Source of the DNA: Gammaproteobacteria bacterium
Lineage (GTDB): Bacteria; Pseudomonadota; Gammaproteobacteria; DSM-19610
Reading direction: 5' to 3'
Assembly: GCA_030618475.1 (NCBI GenBank)
Contig: JAUXDG010000017.1
Coordinates: 1-20,485 of the forward strand
Length of the DNA stretch: 20,485 bases
The notes under the pieces were generated by a model, which had not been told where the DNA came from, did not search any database, and saw nothing but the letters and a program-made list of their open reading frames with translations. Below are positions 7,292-16,206 of this stretch, piece by piece. Every line of letters begins with the position of its first letter. Position 1 is the first letter of the stretch. A program made the position numbers and the translations under genes.

Positions 7292-7669
7292 TTATTCGTA
7301 CTCTGCGGCACGAAGCGCTTTTCCGCGTACTTTGTCAGCGGGATAGCGTTTCTCATTGATTTCAATCTTGTCTGTCGCCGCCATGATCAGATCAACATCG
7401 AGTTGATCCGCGATCCGAATCAGGTAGATCAGGATATCAGCCAGTTCCAGACTTACAGCAGAGCGTTTTTCAACTCCCGGCTCCCAGCTCTGTTTTTCCG
7501 TAAGCCATTGGAAATGCTCTACAAGCTCCGCTGTCTCCACGATAAGAGCCATAGCCAGGTTTTTGGGAGAGTGGAACTGTTGCCAGTCGCGTTTTTCCGC
7601 AAACTCGGCCAGTCGCAGGCGCAATTGTTCCAGACTGTCAATTTGATGTTTTTCGGCCACGGGCCTCAT
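7292..7669 (-). CDS. MazG-like nucleotide pyrophosphohydrolase (RS21-C6/dCTPase type)
   Basis: All-alpha NTP pyrophosphohydrolase that hydrolyses (d)NTPs to monophosphate and pyrophosphate; relatives of this short form (RS21-C6/DCTPP1) prefer dCTP and modified pyrimidines, and are thought to clean the nucleotide pool. The 125-residue protein carries FHSPKNLAMALIVETAELVEHFQW, whose E-x-x-E and the later ELADIL E-x-x-D form the metal site, plus the closing motif KIEINEKRYP. Length is normal for a single-domain member. The ATG at 7669 has a weak ribosome binding site. It diverges from the GGDEF-EAL gene across a 124-bp gap. It is not the MazG of a mazEF locus: no toxin or antitoxin gene is nearby. 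Confidence 0.9.
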   Translation of the reverse strand: MRPVAEKHQIDSLEQLRLRLAEFAEKRDWQQFHSPKNLAMALIVETAELVEHFQWLTEKQSWEPGVEKRSAVSLELADILIYLIRIADQLDVDLIMAATDKIEINEKRYPADKVRGKALRAAEYE

Positions 7670-7793
7670 TAAACCATACTGTATGCCGATACTGCTAAAG
7701 CAGGAATTCCGGATTCAATGAAAAATCAATGGCTGGCCTGATAAAACACAAACTGACAGTTCAATCCTTGCTGGCCCTGACTGAAGCGCAGCA

Positions 7794-10547
7794 GTGAATA
7801 TCGAACAAAAAAACACACTGTTGATTATCTCACTGGTACTGCTCGTGCTTGTTGGCATTGCGGGCTCCGGATTTATGCTGATTGGGGATCATGTCACAGC
7901 CAGTATCGGTGAAGATCTCGATCGTACACAGAAGGTTTTTGTACAGGTACAAAAAAACCGTTTCGACAATCTGCTTACTGTTGCCCGGAGTGTGAGTGAT
8001 GAGCCCGGCTTTATCGCTGCAACCCGCAATGGTGATATCGCAACAGTAGGCAGCATACTGAATGATCTGTACCCGCGATCAGGTGCGGATTTCATGGCCG
8101 TATACCTCGACAGCGGGCCAGGTGGTGTCGCAGCGACGGGTAACAAAGCTCATTACACATCACCTCAGATCCTGAGTTCTGAAATATTAACTGAACTGGC
8201 AGGGAACCTTACCCGAGGTGATCTGCGTGCGTTTGGTAATGCACTGTTATACGACAGCTGGTTGCAACTGGTGGCTGTGCCGGTTGAAACCCCGGTGGGG
8301 GGCCGTGTTGGCACCCTGCTGGTGGGGAAACGTTTTGGCCAGCTGGAGCTGGAGCATATCCGCCAGCTTGTTTATGCTGATCTGGCGATCTTTCAGGGTA
8401 AGCGGTTGCTGGCGAGCAGTATCAAGGATTTTCAGCCATCGGTGCAGCTGATAAACAATCCTCCCGCAACAGAGGGCCAGGGCACGCTCGAGATAGGAAA
8501 GGATCGTTACCGTATACGGACTATGCCGCCTCTGCATCAGCTTGGGAGCAAGAAAAAGCCGGTAGAAATACTCTTTGCAGCAAATATTTCGAGCTACTGG
8601 TTGCCCTATCGATTACTGGGTGAAAATGCCCTGTATTTCTCGGCAATGATTCTTCTGCTGGCGCTTGTACTTGGCATCGGTATCAGCCGGAGATCCCTGA
8701 CTCGACCCATTCAGCTGCTTGAGCGTGCAACCCGGGCTGTCGCCAGCGGGGACATGAAACTTCAGGTCTCGGTGAAGCGTAACGATGATCTGGGACAGCT
8801 GGGTGAGTCCTTTAACGCCATGTTGGGGGCGCTTAATTCATCCTGGGGTGAGCTCGAGAGAAATCGACAACGTTTCCGGGATTTTGCTTCGAGTTCATCC
8901 GACTGGTTATGGGAAACGGACCGCCGCGGGCATTTCACTTTTGTGTCCAGCAGTGTTTCCGAAACGCTCGGTATGGCGGCGACAAGCTGGCTTGGCCGAA
9001 CGCTGAGCGAAGTGTTTCCCGGCAGCAGCCTGGGAGAACTGATGCGCCTGCTTCGTCCGGCCGATACAAAACAGTGTGGTTTCAAGGATATTGAAATCTG
9101 GGTGCATGCACTGTGCGGTGCCGCACATTGTTTGCGTCTGAACGGGGTGCCGGTATTCAGCGGCAACACGTTCAAAGGTTATCGTGGTACAGCACGTGAT
9201 ATCACCAAGCTCAAGCAGGACGAAAAACGCCTGGTGATTCTTGCAAACCAGGACCATCTTACCGGGCTTTCAAATCGCCGCCGCTTCCTGGAAGAATTAA
9301 ACCACGAAATTCGCAGGGTGGAGCGCCTCGGCCAGCTCGGAGTTTTGCTATTGATCGATCTGGACCATCTGAAGCTGGTCAACGATACGGCAGGTCACGC
9401 TGCGGGCGACCAGATCATTGTGGAGGTGGCTGGACTGCTCAAGTGCGCATCGCGTGAAGAGGATTTTCTCGCCAGAATAAGCGGCGACGAATTTGCCGTT
9501 GCCTACTCGGTGATGAGCGAGGAGCAGGGCCTGCAAAAGGCGCGTCAATTGCTGAAGCGCATTAATTCACTCAAACCCAGCTATGGTGGCCGTACGCTGA
9601 ATATTTCCGCAAGTGCAGGTGTTGTCACTTTCCCCCATCAGGGCAAGGTTCCCGTTGAGTTGATGGCAAAGGCGGATGCTGCCATGAGTGTGGCCAAGAG
9701 CAGCGGTCGCAACCGCGTATACAGATACGACGAGACCGACATGATGCGAGAACGCATGGATAACCAGCTGGTATGGAGAGACCGCTTGTTGGAAGCGCTT
9801 GAGCAAGATGCCCTGCATCTGGTGTTCCAGCCTATCGTTGCTGTGTCCAGTGCCAAGGCGCATCATTATGAAGTGCTGGTGCGTATGGTAGAACATAATG
9901 GCACGTTGATTGAGCCAGGGACATTCATCCCGGCTGCGGAACAGTTTGGATTGATTCAACGGGTCGATCGTCAGATTATCACTAAAGCGATACGTTGCCT
10001 GGCGGACTTGCCGGGCGAAATGCGGGATGTCGGTTTTTCTATCAACCTTTCCGGCCTGTCTGTGGGCAGACAGGATACGTTTGAGCTTATTGAACAGGAA
10101 ATACGCGAGTGTGGTGTTGATCCAGCAAGGATTACCTTTGAAATCACAGAGACCGCGGCTTGTGAGCAACTCAACAGTGCCGTGGAGTTTATTCAGAAAA
10201 TACGTCAGCTTGGTTGCCTGGTTGCACTGGATGATTTCGGCGTTGGTTTTTCATCCTTCTCCTATCTCAAACACCTGCGTGCCGACATTCTGAAAATCGA
10301 CGGCAGTTTTATCCGCGATATTCACAACAACAAGGCGGACCAGTTATTCGTTAAAGCACTGGTGGATGTCGCGCGTGGCATGGGTATGCAAACCGTCGCC
10401 GAATTCGTGGAAAACGAACAAGTGTTCGAGCGGGTTCGCGGTCTGGGCGTGGACTATGTGCAGGGCCATTATCTGGGTAAACCACAGAGCATCCTGAAAA
10501 CCGTCAATGCCGAAGCGGATGACGGCTTAAGTGCGGCGGTGGCTTGA
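7794..10547 (+). CDS. Membrane HAMP-PAS-GGDEF-EAL c-di-GMP signalling protein
   Basis: The 917-residue protein has TM helix 1 at about 8-30, a periplasmic sensor region to about 278, TM helix 2 at 279-301, HAMP to about 355, PAS at about 362-475, GGDEF at about 490-655 and EAL at about 670-905. The cyclase signature is SGDEF (563-567) with an intact RxxD inhibitory site (554-557). The EAL signature reads EVL (693-695), but the metal and catalytic residues appear present: INLSG, EITE, DDFG (D813/D814), KIDGSF, AEFVE and QGH. It may therefore make, degrade or switch between making and degrading c-di-GMP according to a periplasmic signal. The GTG start at 7794 is forced by a stop four codons upstream. 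It runs convergently to argH, 17 nt apart. Confidence 0.94.
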   Translation: MNIEQKNTLLIISLVLLVLVGIAGSGFMLIGDHVTASIGEDLDRTQKVFVQVQKNRFDNLLTVARSVSDEPGFIAATRNGDIATVGSILNDLYPRSGADFMAVYLDSGPGGVAATGNKAHYTSPQILSSEILTELAGNLTRGDLRAFGNALLYDSWLQLVAVPVETPVGGRVGTLLVGKRFGQLELEHIRQLVYADLAIFQGKRLLASSIKDFQPSVQLINNPPATEGQGTLEIGKDRYRIRTMPPLHQLGSKKKPVEILFAANISSYWLPYRLLGENALYFSAMILLLALVLGIGISRRSLTRPIQLLERATRAVASGDMKLQVSVKRNDDLGQLGESFNAMLGALNSSWGELERNRQRFRDFASSSSDWLWETDRRGHFTFVSSSVSETLGMAATSWLGRTLSEVFPGSSLGELMRLLRPADTKQCGFKDIEIWVHALCGAAHCLRLNGVPVFSGNTFKGYRGTARDITKLKQDEKRLVILANQDHLTGLSNRRRFLEELNHEIRRVERLGQLGVLLLIDLDHLKLVNDTAGHAAGDQIIVEVAGLLKCASREEDFLARISGDEFAVAYSVMSEEQGLQKARQLLKRINSLKPSYGGRTLNISASAGVVTFPHQGKVPVELMAKADAAMSVAKSSGRNRVYRYDETDMMRERMDNQLVWRDRLLEALEQDALHLVFQPIVAVSSAKAHHYEVLVRMVEHNGTLIEPGTFIPAAEQFGLIQRVDRQIITKAIRCLADLPGEMRDVGFSINLSGLSVGRQDTFELIEQEIRECGVDPARITFEITETAACEQLNSAVEFIQKIRQLGCLVALDDFGVGFSSFSYLKHLRADILKIDGSFIRDIHNNKADQLFVKALVDVARGMGMQTVAEFVENEQVFERVRGLGVDYVQGHYLGKPQSILKTVNAEADDGLSAAVA

Positions 10548-10564
10548 GAAGCCGCTAGTGTTAT

Positions 10565-11965
10565 TCAATCAGAGCAAGCCAGCCGTTGTCTGGCGCGAAT
10601 GATTGCTGCCCGCACCTGATCCGGAGCGGTACCACCGTAATGGTTGCGCGCGGATACCGAGCCTTCCAGCGTCAGTACATCGAAGACATCGCTTTCGATG
10701 AGCGCTGACAGCGACTGCAGCTCCGACAGACTCATCTCGGACAAATCACGCTTGCTTTCAATGCCGAGGCGTACGGCATTACCGACAATTTCGTGTGCGT
10801 CGCGGAAGGCAAGCCCCTTGCGCACCAGGTAGTCTGCCAGATCGGTGGCAGTGGCATAACCGCTGGCCGCCGCGCGGCGCATATTATCGGCCTTGACCTC
10901 GATAGCCGGCACCATATCGGCAAATGCACGCAGACAACCCAGTATGGTATCAACGGTATCAAACAGCGGTTCCTTGTCTTCCTGGTTGTCTTTGTTATAG
11001 GCCAGCGGTTGAGCTTTCATCAGCATCAACAGGCCAACCAGATGACCAATAACGCGGCCGGATTTTCCTCGCACCAGTTCCGGCACGTCGGGGTTTTTCT
11101 TCTGCGGCATGATACTGGAACCGGTGCAGAATCGGTCCGGCAGATCGATAAAGTCAAACTGTGTCGATGCCCACAAAATCAGCTCCTCGGAAAAGCGCGA
11201 CAGGTGGATGAGTATCAGCGCGGCACAGCTGCAAAATTCAATGACAAAGTCCCGGTCGCTGACGGCATCCAGAGAATTTTCTGCAGGGCTGTCAAAACCC
11301 AGCAATTCTGCGGTGTAATGCCGGTCGATGGGGAAGCTGGTGCCAGCGAGCGCGGCAGCGCCCAAAGGCATGACATTGACGCGCTTGAGGCATTCCATCA
11401 AGCGTTGGCGGTCACGCTGCAGATTCTCGAACCAGGCCAGCATGTGGTGTCCAAAGGTCACCGGCATGGCAACCTGTAGATGGGTGAAGCCGGGCAGCAG
11501 GGTATCGGATTCGCGCTCGGCCACATCCAGCAGCCCGCTCTGCAGGCGCCGCAGTTCCGCGCAGGCGGCATTGATCTGATCGCGCAGATAGAGGCGCAGA
11601 TCCGTTGCCACCTGGTCATTACGCGAGCGGCCGGTATGCAATTTTTTACCTGCTTCACCGATCAGCGTTGTGAGTCGTGCCTCGATGTTCATGTGCACGT
11701 CTTCCAGACTGACCGACCACTGGAAATTTCCCTGCTCGATGTCCCGTTCGATCTGCTTCAGGCCGGTGAGGATGCTGTCAAGCTCGGTTTTGCTCAATAC
11801 GCCCACCTTCTCCAGCATGCGTGCATGGGCACGCGAACCCTGGATATCGTAATGGTACAGGCGCTGGTCGAAATTAACCGATGCGGTAAAGGTTTCTACG
11901 AAAGCGTCCGTCGATTCGGTAAAGCGTCCGCCCCAGGGTTTTTGGCTGGATGAGTTATCTGTCAT
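10565..11965 (-). CDS. argH: Argininosuccinate lyase
   Basis: Cytoplasmic homotetramer that splits argininosuccinate into arginine and fumarate, the last step of arginine synthesis. The 466-residue protein shows the family features: N-terminal KPWGGRF, LEDVHMNIE, HTGRSRNDQVATD, TGFTHLQ-type helix (LPGFTHLQVAMP) and the fumarase/aspartase superfamily signature GSSIMPQKKNPD at 282-293 with the catalytic serine on the mobile loop. Length is standard. It diverges from the algZ-like kinase gene, the same arrangement as argH-algZ in Pseudomonas. Transcription is probably from the short divergent gap of about 95 bp. Confidence 0.97.
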   Translation of the reverse strand: MTDNSSSQKPWGGRFTESTDAFVETFTASVNFDQRLYHYDIQGSRAHARMLEKVGVLSKTELDSILTGLKQIERDIEQGNFQWSVSLEDVHMNIEARLTTLIGEAGKKLHTGRSRNDQVATDLRLYLRDQINAACAELRRLQSGLLDVAERESDTLLPGFTHLQVAMPVTFGHHMLAWFENLQRDRQRLMECLKRVNVMPLGAAALAGTSFPIDRHYTAELLGFDSPAENSLDAVSDRDFVIEFCSCAALILIHLSRFSEELILWASTQFDFIDLPDRFCTGSSIMPQKKNPDVPELVRGKSGRVIGHLVGLLMLMKAQPLAYNKDNQEDKEPLFDTVDTILGCLRAFADMVPAIEVKADNMRRAAASGYATATDLADYLVRKGLAFRDAHEIVGNAVRLGIESKRDLSEMSLSELQSLSALIESDVFDVLTLEGSVSARNHYGGTAPDQVRAAIIRARQRLACSD

Positions 11966-11996
11966 AACGGTTGTCGATCAGGTTTAACAGCCCCAA

Positions 11997-12002
11997 AGTA
12001 TA
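11997..12002 (-). promoter_or_regulatory. Possible argH -10 element
   Basis: TATACT on the minus strand lies 31 nt upstream of the argH ATG, in the divergent argH/algZ gap. It matches the sigma-70 -10 hexamer at 5 of 6 bases. I find no good -35 at 16-18 bp, so the call is tentative. Confidence 0.3.
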
Positions 12003-12060
12003 CCTGAAGTTCCTGTAAACCTTGGCCGTTATTCTGGTAATAAGCCACATCAGGCGGGGA

Positions 12061-13140
12061 ATGAGGGAAACGACAGCTGACATGAACCAGGCAAGTCCAA
12101 CACGTAACGCCCGCAATCAGCAGGAAACCCTGTTCCTGCCCGGTTTCTGTGATATCCGCATGGTGTTTGCAGTCGTGGTGATCGCAGAGCTGCTGGCTTT
12201 TGTCCTGGTATTGGCTAACGGCCGCAATGATCCCTGGAGCCAACTGGGCCTGGTTTCGTTGTTCCTGCAATGGATTGCCCTGAGCAGTGCTGCGGTATTG
12301 TGTCTGGCACGCCCGATGCTTGCCCGCATCGGCAATACCGCTGCTGCGCTGACCAGTTATCTTTTGCTGCTGTTGATCACAGCCATGGTCAGCGAACTGG
12401 CATTCCAGTTTGGGGGGCTGGATGAACTGTTGCCTGGTGCAGACCATGCCGGATTTCTATTTCGTAATCTGGGGATCAGTGCCATCCTCAGTGCGCTGGT
12501 GCTGCGTTATCTGTACGTGCAGCACCAGTGGCGTCAGCAGGTTCAGGCCGAAGCGCAGGCCAGGGTGCAGGCGCTGCAGGCACGCATCCGCCCCCATTTT
12601 CTGTTTAACAGCATGAACAGTATTGCCGCATTGACACGCAGTGATCCGCTAAGGGCCGAGCAGGCAGTGCAGGATTTGTCAGACCTGTTCCGTGTCTCCC
12701 TGCACGAAGCTTCCGAACGGGTGACGCTGGAACAGGAGCTCGAGCTTGCCAGCGGCTATCTGCGCATGGAGTCCTTGCGCCTGGGTGATCGTTTGCGGGT
12801 CGAGTGGGATATTGAGCGGTTGCCCCGTAAGCGCCTGGTGCCGTCGCTCATTCTCCAACCCTTGCTGGAAAACGCCATTTATCATGGCATTGAGCCCTTA
12901 CCTGAGGGCGGGCGGATCAGCGTCAGCAGCCTGGCCGAGGGACGGCGCGTTTCTGTTTCCATTCGTAACCCGCGTGCGCCCGACAGTAATGCAGTGCGTC
13001 GCCAGGGTAACGGCATCGCACTGGAAAATATTCGTTTGCGTCTGCAGCTGGCTTTTGGTGCCCAGGCCGGTGTTGCGTTGAGGGAAGTGGGCGAAGAATT
13101 TGAGACTACACTTTATTTCCCGCGGGAGAAAATGCAATGA
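12061..13140 (+). CDS. algZ: AlgZ/FimS-type LytS-family sensor histidine kinase
   Basis: Membrane sensor kinase of the unorthodox LytS/His_kinase class that pairs with LytTR regulators. The N-terminal part has about four hydrophobic helices without a sizeable periplasmic domain. The phospho-acceptor region is ARIRPHFLFNSMNSIAAL (H179 in this numbering), followed by an ATPase domain with N box LLENAIYHG and G box GNGIALENI. Length (359 residues) is close to Pseudomonas AlgZ. The start at 12061 has AGGCGGGGA directly upstream; ATG 12082 and an earlier in-frame start at 12022 are alternatives. Its end overlaps the response regulator by ATGA. The argH-algZ-algR-hemC order supports the symbol; its control of alginate or pili here is not shown. 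Confidence 0.88.
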   Translation: MRETTADMNQASPTRNARNQQETLFLPGFCDIRMVFAVVVIAELLAFVLVLANGRNDPWSQLGLVSLFLQWIALSSAAVLCLARPMLARIGNTAAALTSYLLLLLITAMVSELAFQFGGLDELLPGADHAGFLFRNLGISAILSALVLRYLYVQHQWRQQVQAEAQARVQALQARIRPHFLFNSMNSIAALTRSDPLRAEQAVQDLSDLFRVSLHEASERVTLEQELELASGYLRMESLRLGDRLRVEWDIERLPRKRLVPSLILQPLLENAIYHGIEPLPEGGRISVSSLAEGRRVSVSIRNPRAPDSNAVRRQGNGIALENIRLRLQLAFGAQAGVALREVGEEFETTLYFPREKMQ

Positions 13141-13874
13141 AATGCCTGGTGGTTGATGATGAATCGCTGGCAAGGCAACGGCTGACCCGCTTGCTCGAAG
13201 ACATGGGTGAATGGAAGGTCTGTGGTGAAGCCGCCAACGGAGAGCAGGCGTTGCAGCAAGTCCAGCAGCTGCGACCGGATCTGGTGTTGATGGACATTCG
13301 TATGCCCGGTATGGACGGACTTGAGGCTGCCCGGCACATCGTGCAGCTCAAAAATCCGCCGGCACTGGTGTTTGCCACAGCCTACGGTGATCACGCATTG
13401 GAAGCGTTTGAGACACAGGCGGTTGATTACCTGCTCAAACCCATTCATCCGCAGAGACTGAAGCAGGCGCTGGACAAGGCCAGACGCCTGAGCGGTGTAG
13501 AGCTGGAAAAGTTGCAGAAATCGCAAGCCGGCAGCAGGCGAACGCATCTGTGCGCCCGCAAGCTGGGCAATCTTGAACTGGTTCCCATCGATGAGGTGGT
13601 CTACCTGCAGGCCGACAATAAGTATGTCACCGTTTGTTCTGCCACCCAGCAGATCCTGATCGAAGAATCGTTGAAATCGCTGGAGCAGGAATTTGCCGGT
13701 TATCTCATTCGCATACATCGCAATGCGCTGGTTGCGGTGAGGGCGATTCGTGGATTGGAGAAAAATGCCGAAGGCCATCGCTGTGTGCTTCTGGAAGGCG
13801 TCAATGAGCGGCTGGAAGTCAGCCGCCGCCTGCTGCCGGATGTGCGCAAGCGCATTAAGACCGGCGTTATCTGA
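13137..13874 (+). CDS. algR: AlgR-type LytTR response regulator
   Basis: Cytoplasmic transcription factor of the LytR/AlgR class. The 245-residue protein has a receiver domain (VVDDE with the acidic pair D7-D8, phospho-acceptor D53 in LMDIRMPGMDG, ATAYGD, and K in LLKPIHP) and a C-terminal LytTR DNA-binding domain from about residue 137 to the end (IDEVVYLQADNKYVTV, then YLIRIHRNALVAV). All residues needed for phosphorylation are present. The ATG overlaps the stop of the kinase gene by four bases (ATGA), so the two are made together. The stop lies 3 bp from the stop of the convergent thioredoxin-fold gene. In Pseudomonas, AlgR controls alginate and type IV pili; its regulon here is unknown. 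Confidence 0.93.
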   Translation: MKCLVVDDESLARQRLTRLLEDMGEWKVCGEAANGEQALQQVQQLRPDLVLMDIRMPGMDGLEAARHIVQLKNPPALVFATAYGDHALEAFETQAVDYLLKPIHPQRLKQALDKARRLSGVELEKLQKSQAGSRRTHLCARKLGNLELVPIDEVVYLQADNKYVTVCSATQQILIEESLKSLEQEFAGYLIRIHRNALVAVRAIRGLEKNAEGHRCVLLEGVNERLEVSRRLLPDVRKRIKTGVI

Positions 13875-13877
13875 CGT

Positions 13878-14375
13878 TCACTGGCAGCGCCCCAGTTCGC
13901 GCAGCATTTCGCTGGAAGCATCTATCGCCTGGTCCAGATAACCGCCATAAAACTCCAGGGTCATGACGCCTACCATGCGTTCAGCCAGTTCTCTGCCCTG
14001 GCTGTCTACGAACAGCAGTGTTGGTGTCACGAAAACCCTGTAGCGGCTGGCCAGCTCCGTGGTGCTGACCGGTGTAGCGTTAAAGTCGCGTATTTTGCTG
14101 GATCCATCGATCACCAGTTTGCGCATCAGGACGCGCTGGTCGTAGTCACGGTTGAGCAAAGTCGGGTTGAGGATTTCCTCTTCCAGGAGGGTACAGTATT
14201 CACAGTGCTCGGCGGCGAACTCCAGTAACAAGGGTATGCAAGCCTGCCGGGCCTGGCGCCCTTCTCGATTCAGGTCAATGGCCAGAGGCACGCCGGTGGC
14301 TTCCAGTCTGATACAGGACATGTTCAGCAGGATCGTAGTCAGGATAACTGCAACCCACTTGCGTCTCTTGTACAT
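13878..14375 (-). CDS. Exported thioredoxin-fold protein with a CEYC active site
   Basis: The 165-residue protein has a basic, hydrophobic N-terminal signal (YKRRKWVAVILTTILL) ending near a Cys (NMSC), which might be a poor lipobox or just precede signal peptidase I cleavage. A thioredoxin-like domain follows: LLLEFAAEHCEYCTLLEEE with CXXC, then RVFVTPTLLFVDSQGREL with the cis-Pro loop TP. The family resembles SoxW/thioredoxin_2-type periplasmic reductases or oxidases; no exact name can be given. ATG 14375 or GTG 14378 may start it; AGGGGGAG lies 8 nt before the GTG and 11 before the ATG. It diverges from hemC by under 50 bp and sits between algR and hemC, which I recall as adjacent in Pseudomonas. 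Confidence 0.85.
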   Translation of the reverse strand: MYKRRKWVAVILTTILLNMSCIRLEATGVPLAIDLNREGRQARQACIPLLLEFAAEHCEYCTLLEEEILNPTLLNRDYDQRVLMRKLVIDGSSKIRDFNATPVSTTELASRYRVFVTPTLLFVDSQGRELAERMVGVMTLEFYGGYLDQAIDASSEMLRELGRCQ

Positions 14376-14423
14376 CACTCGCTATGCTCCCCCTAACCTT
14401 TATCCCGGACCTTCCGAACCCAG

Positions 14424-15359
14424 ATGGCTGATTCCAAACTACGTATTGCCACCCGCAAGAGCCCGCTGGCGCTGTGGCAGGCCAACCACGTACGCGATGC
14501 GCTGATGGCGGGTAATCCCGGGCTGGATGTAGAACTATTAACCATGACCACCCAGGGTGACAAGATTCTTGATACGCCACTGGCAAAAGTCGGCGGAAAA
14601 GGCCTTTTCGTCAAAGAGCTCGAGCTGGGCATATTGGAAGGACGGGCAGACCTGGCGGTCCATTCCATGAAAGACGTGCCGGTGGAATTTCCAGAAGGGC
14701 TCGGTCTGGCCGCTATCCTGGAGCGGGAAGATCCACGTGATGTTTTGATTTCAAACACATTTTCAAGCATCGATACATTGCCGGAAGGGGCCAGGGTTGG
14801 TACTTCCAGCTTGCGCCGCCAGTGCCAGCTGCGCGCCCGCCGGCCGGACCTTGAGGTGCTGGACTTGCGTGGCAATGTCAATACCAGGCTCGCCAAGCTC
14901 GACAATGGTGACTACGACGCCATTTTACTGGCGGCCGCCGGCGTGAAGCGCATGGGCTGGGAAGACCGTATCACCGAGTTGTTGCCGCCCGAGCAGTTTC
15001 TGCCAGCCATCGGTCAGGGGGCTATCGGTATCGAAATACGAGTCGCCGACGAGCGGGTGAGCCGTGTCGTCAAGGCGCTGAACGATGAGCAGACGGCAAC
15101 GCGTATCAGGGCCGAGCGGGCACTCAACGAACGTCTACACGGTGGTTGCCAGGTGCCGATCGCGGGATATTCGGAAATCAGTCATGGTGTCATGGTGTTA
15201 CGTGCCCTGGTTGGACGCCCGGATGGCACAGAGCTGGTACAGGGCGTCATCAGCGGCAAGCCGGAGGATGGCGAGGAGCTGGGTCAGGTGCTGGCCGATG
15301 ATCTGCTGTCGCGTGGAGCGAAACAGATTCTTGCCGAAGTCTACGCCGGGGCACCTTGA
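14424..15359 (+). CDS. hemC: Porphobilinogen deaminase (hydroxymethylbilane synthase)
   Basis: Cytoplasmic enzyme that joins four porphobilinogens into hydroxymethylbilane, using a covalently bound dipyrromethane cofactor. The 311-residue protein has LRIATRKSPLALWQA, TQGDK, GGKGLFVKELE, AVHSMKDVP with the catalytic Asp, GTSSLRRQCQLRARRPDL, LRGNVNTRLAKL and the cofactor cysteine C242 in LHGGCQVPIAGY. Length and motifs are fully typical. The ATG at 14424 has only a weak ribosome binding site; promoter sequences must overlap the divergent thioredoxin-fold gene. Its stop overlaps the hemD start (TGATG), and it begins the hemC-hemD-hemX-hemY cluster. Confidence 0.97.
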   Translation: MADSKLRIATRKSPLALWQANHVRDALMAGNPGLDVELLTMTTQGDKILDTPLAKVGGKGLFVKELELGILEGRADLAVHSMKDVPVEFPEGLGLAAILEREDPRDVLISNTFSSIDTLPEGARVGTSSLRRQCQLRARRPDLEVLDLRGNVNTRLAKLDNGDYDAILLAAAGVKRMGWEDRITELLPPEQFLPAIGQGAIGIEIRVADERVSRVVKALNDEQTATRIRAERALNERLHGGCQVPIAGYSEISHGVMVLRALVGRPDGTELVQGVISGKPEDGEELGQVLADDLLSRGAKQILAEVYAGAP

Positions 15360-16144
15360 TGCAACCCGCCGCGGCTCCTCTGCAGGGGGTTGGGGTACTG
15401 GTCACACGCCCGGCACACCAGGCCGATTCACTGTGTGAGCTCATCCGGCAACAAGGTGGAACCGCGATACGCTTTCCTGTACTCGAAATCCGCCCTCCCG
15501 CCGATCCGAAAAATCTGATGCAAGCCATTGCCCGCCTGGAGGAATTCGACTGGGCTGTGTTCATCAGTGCCAACGCGGTAAACAGGACGCTGGAACACAT
15601 TGCGGGAAAACGCGACTGGCCGAAGTCGGTTCGAATCGCCGTCATTGGTAAGCGTTCTGCTGACGAATTGAAACGCTTTGGACTGACTGCGGAGATTGTC
15701 CCGCAACATCAATTCAATAGCGAAGCGCTGCTGGCATTAGCGGACATGCAGGAGGTCGGCGGTCAGCGTATGGTGATTTTCCGTGGCAACGGAGGTCGTG
15801 AAATGCTCGCTGATACGCTGCGCAAACGGGGCGCAACGGTGGAATATGTCGAAGCCTACCGGCGCGCGCGCCCGCACTCTGACAGCTCTGAATTGTTACA
15901 GTGCTGGCGGCAGGGACTTGTCAATATCGTGTTGGTCAACAGCGCCGAGAGCCTGAAAAATCTTGTCGAGATGCTCGGTAAGGCTGGAGAATCCCTGTTA
16001 ACCGGGACGCCGCTGCTGGTCGTCAACGAACGTATGCTTGCCCTGGCCGAGGAGCTGGAATTCCAGTATCCGCCGGTAGTGGCGGATAATGCGACGGACA
16101 GAGCTGTGGTGGATGCGCTGTTGGCGTGGAAGCAGGCAAACTAG
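15359..16144 (+). CDS. hemD: Uroporphyrinogen-III synthase
   Basis: Cytoplasmic enzyme that closes hydroxymethylbilane with inversion of ring D, giving uroporphyrinogen III, the branch point to haem, sirohaem and cobalamin. The 261-residue protein has the two-lobed HemD pattern: VLVTRPAHQADSL near the N terminus, DWAVFISANAV, IAVIGKRSADELKRFG, FRGNGGREMLADTL, VEYVEAYRRARP and INIVLVNSAESL-like segment with NSAES. Sequence conservation is low in this family but context is decisive. The ATG at 15359 shares one base with the hemC stop (TGATG); a TTG one codon earlier is less likely. hemX follows after 62 bp. Confidence 0.94.
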   Translation: MQPAAAPLQGVGVLVTRPAHQADSLCELIRQQGGTAIRFPVLEIRPPADPKNLMQAIARLEEFDWAVFISANAVNRTLEHIAGKRDWPKSVRIAVIGKRSADELKRFGLTAEIVPQHQFNSEALLALADMQEVGGQRMVIFRGNGGREMLADTLRKRGATVEYVEAYRRARPHSDSSELLQCWRQGLVNIVLVNSAESLKNLVEMLGKAGESLLTGTPLLVVNERMLALAEELEFQYPPVVADNATDRAVVDALLAWKQAN

Positions 16145-16206
16145 CCCTGTCACCTTGAGGTACAATGCAGCACCACCGCCACTAAAAAATCATCCGGCAT
16201 TTCATT

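Noticed and set aside
7292..7669. MazG-like gene as part of a mazEF-type toxin-antitoxin locus
   Set aside because: No toxin or antitoxin gene lies beside it; the protein is a stand-alone housekeeping-type pyrophosphohydrolase.
7720..7743. Seven-codon frame MKNQWLA upstream of the GGDEF-EAL gene as a leader peptide
   Set aside because: No ribosome binding site, no run of regulatory codons and no attenuator hairpin follow it.
9567..10169. 200-codon minus-strand frame across the EAL domain
   Set aside because: Antisense shadow of the GGDEF-EAL gene; no start signal or recognisable motif.
10793..11479. 228-codon plus-strand frame antisense to argH
   Set aside because: It lies wholly inside a certain argH gene and has no recognisable domain; long antisense frames are common in GC-rich genes.
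13113..13778. 221-codon minus-strand frame across algR
   Set aside because: Antisense shadow of a clear response regulator gene; no family features.
15356..15358. TTG one codon before ATG as the hemD start
   Set aside because: The ATG at 15359 overlaps the hemC stop in the usual TGATG coupling and is the stronger codon.
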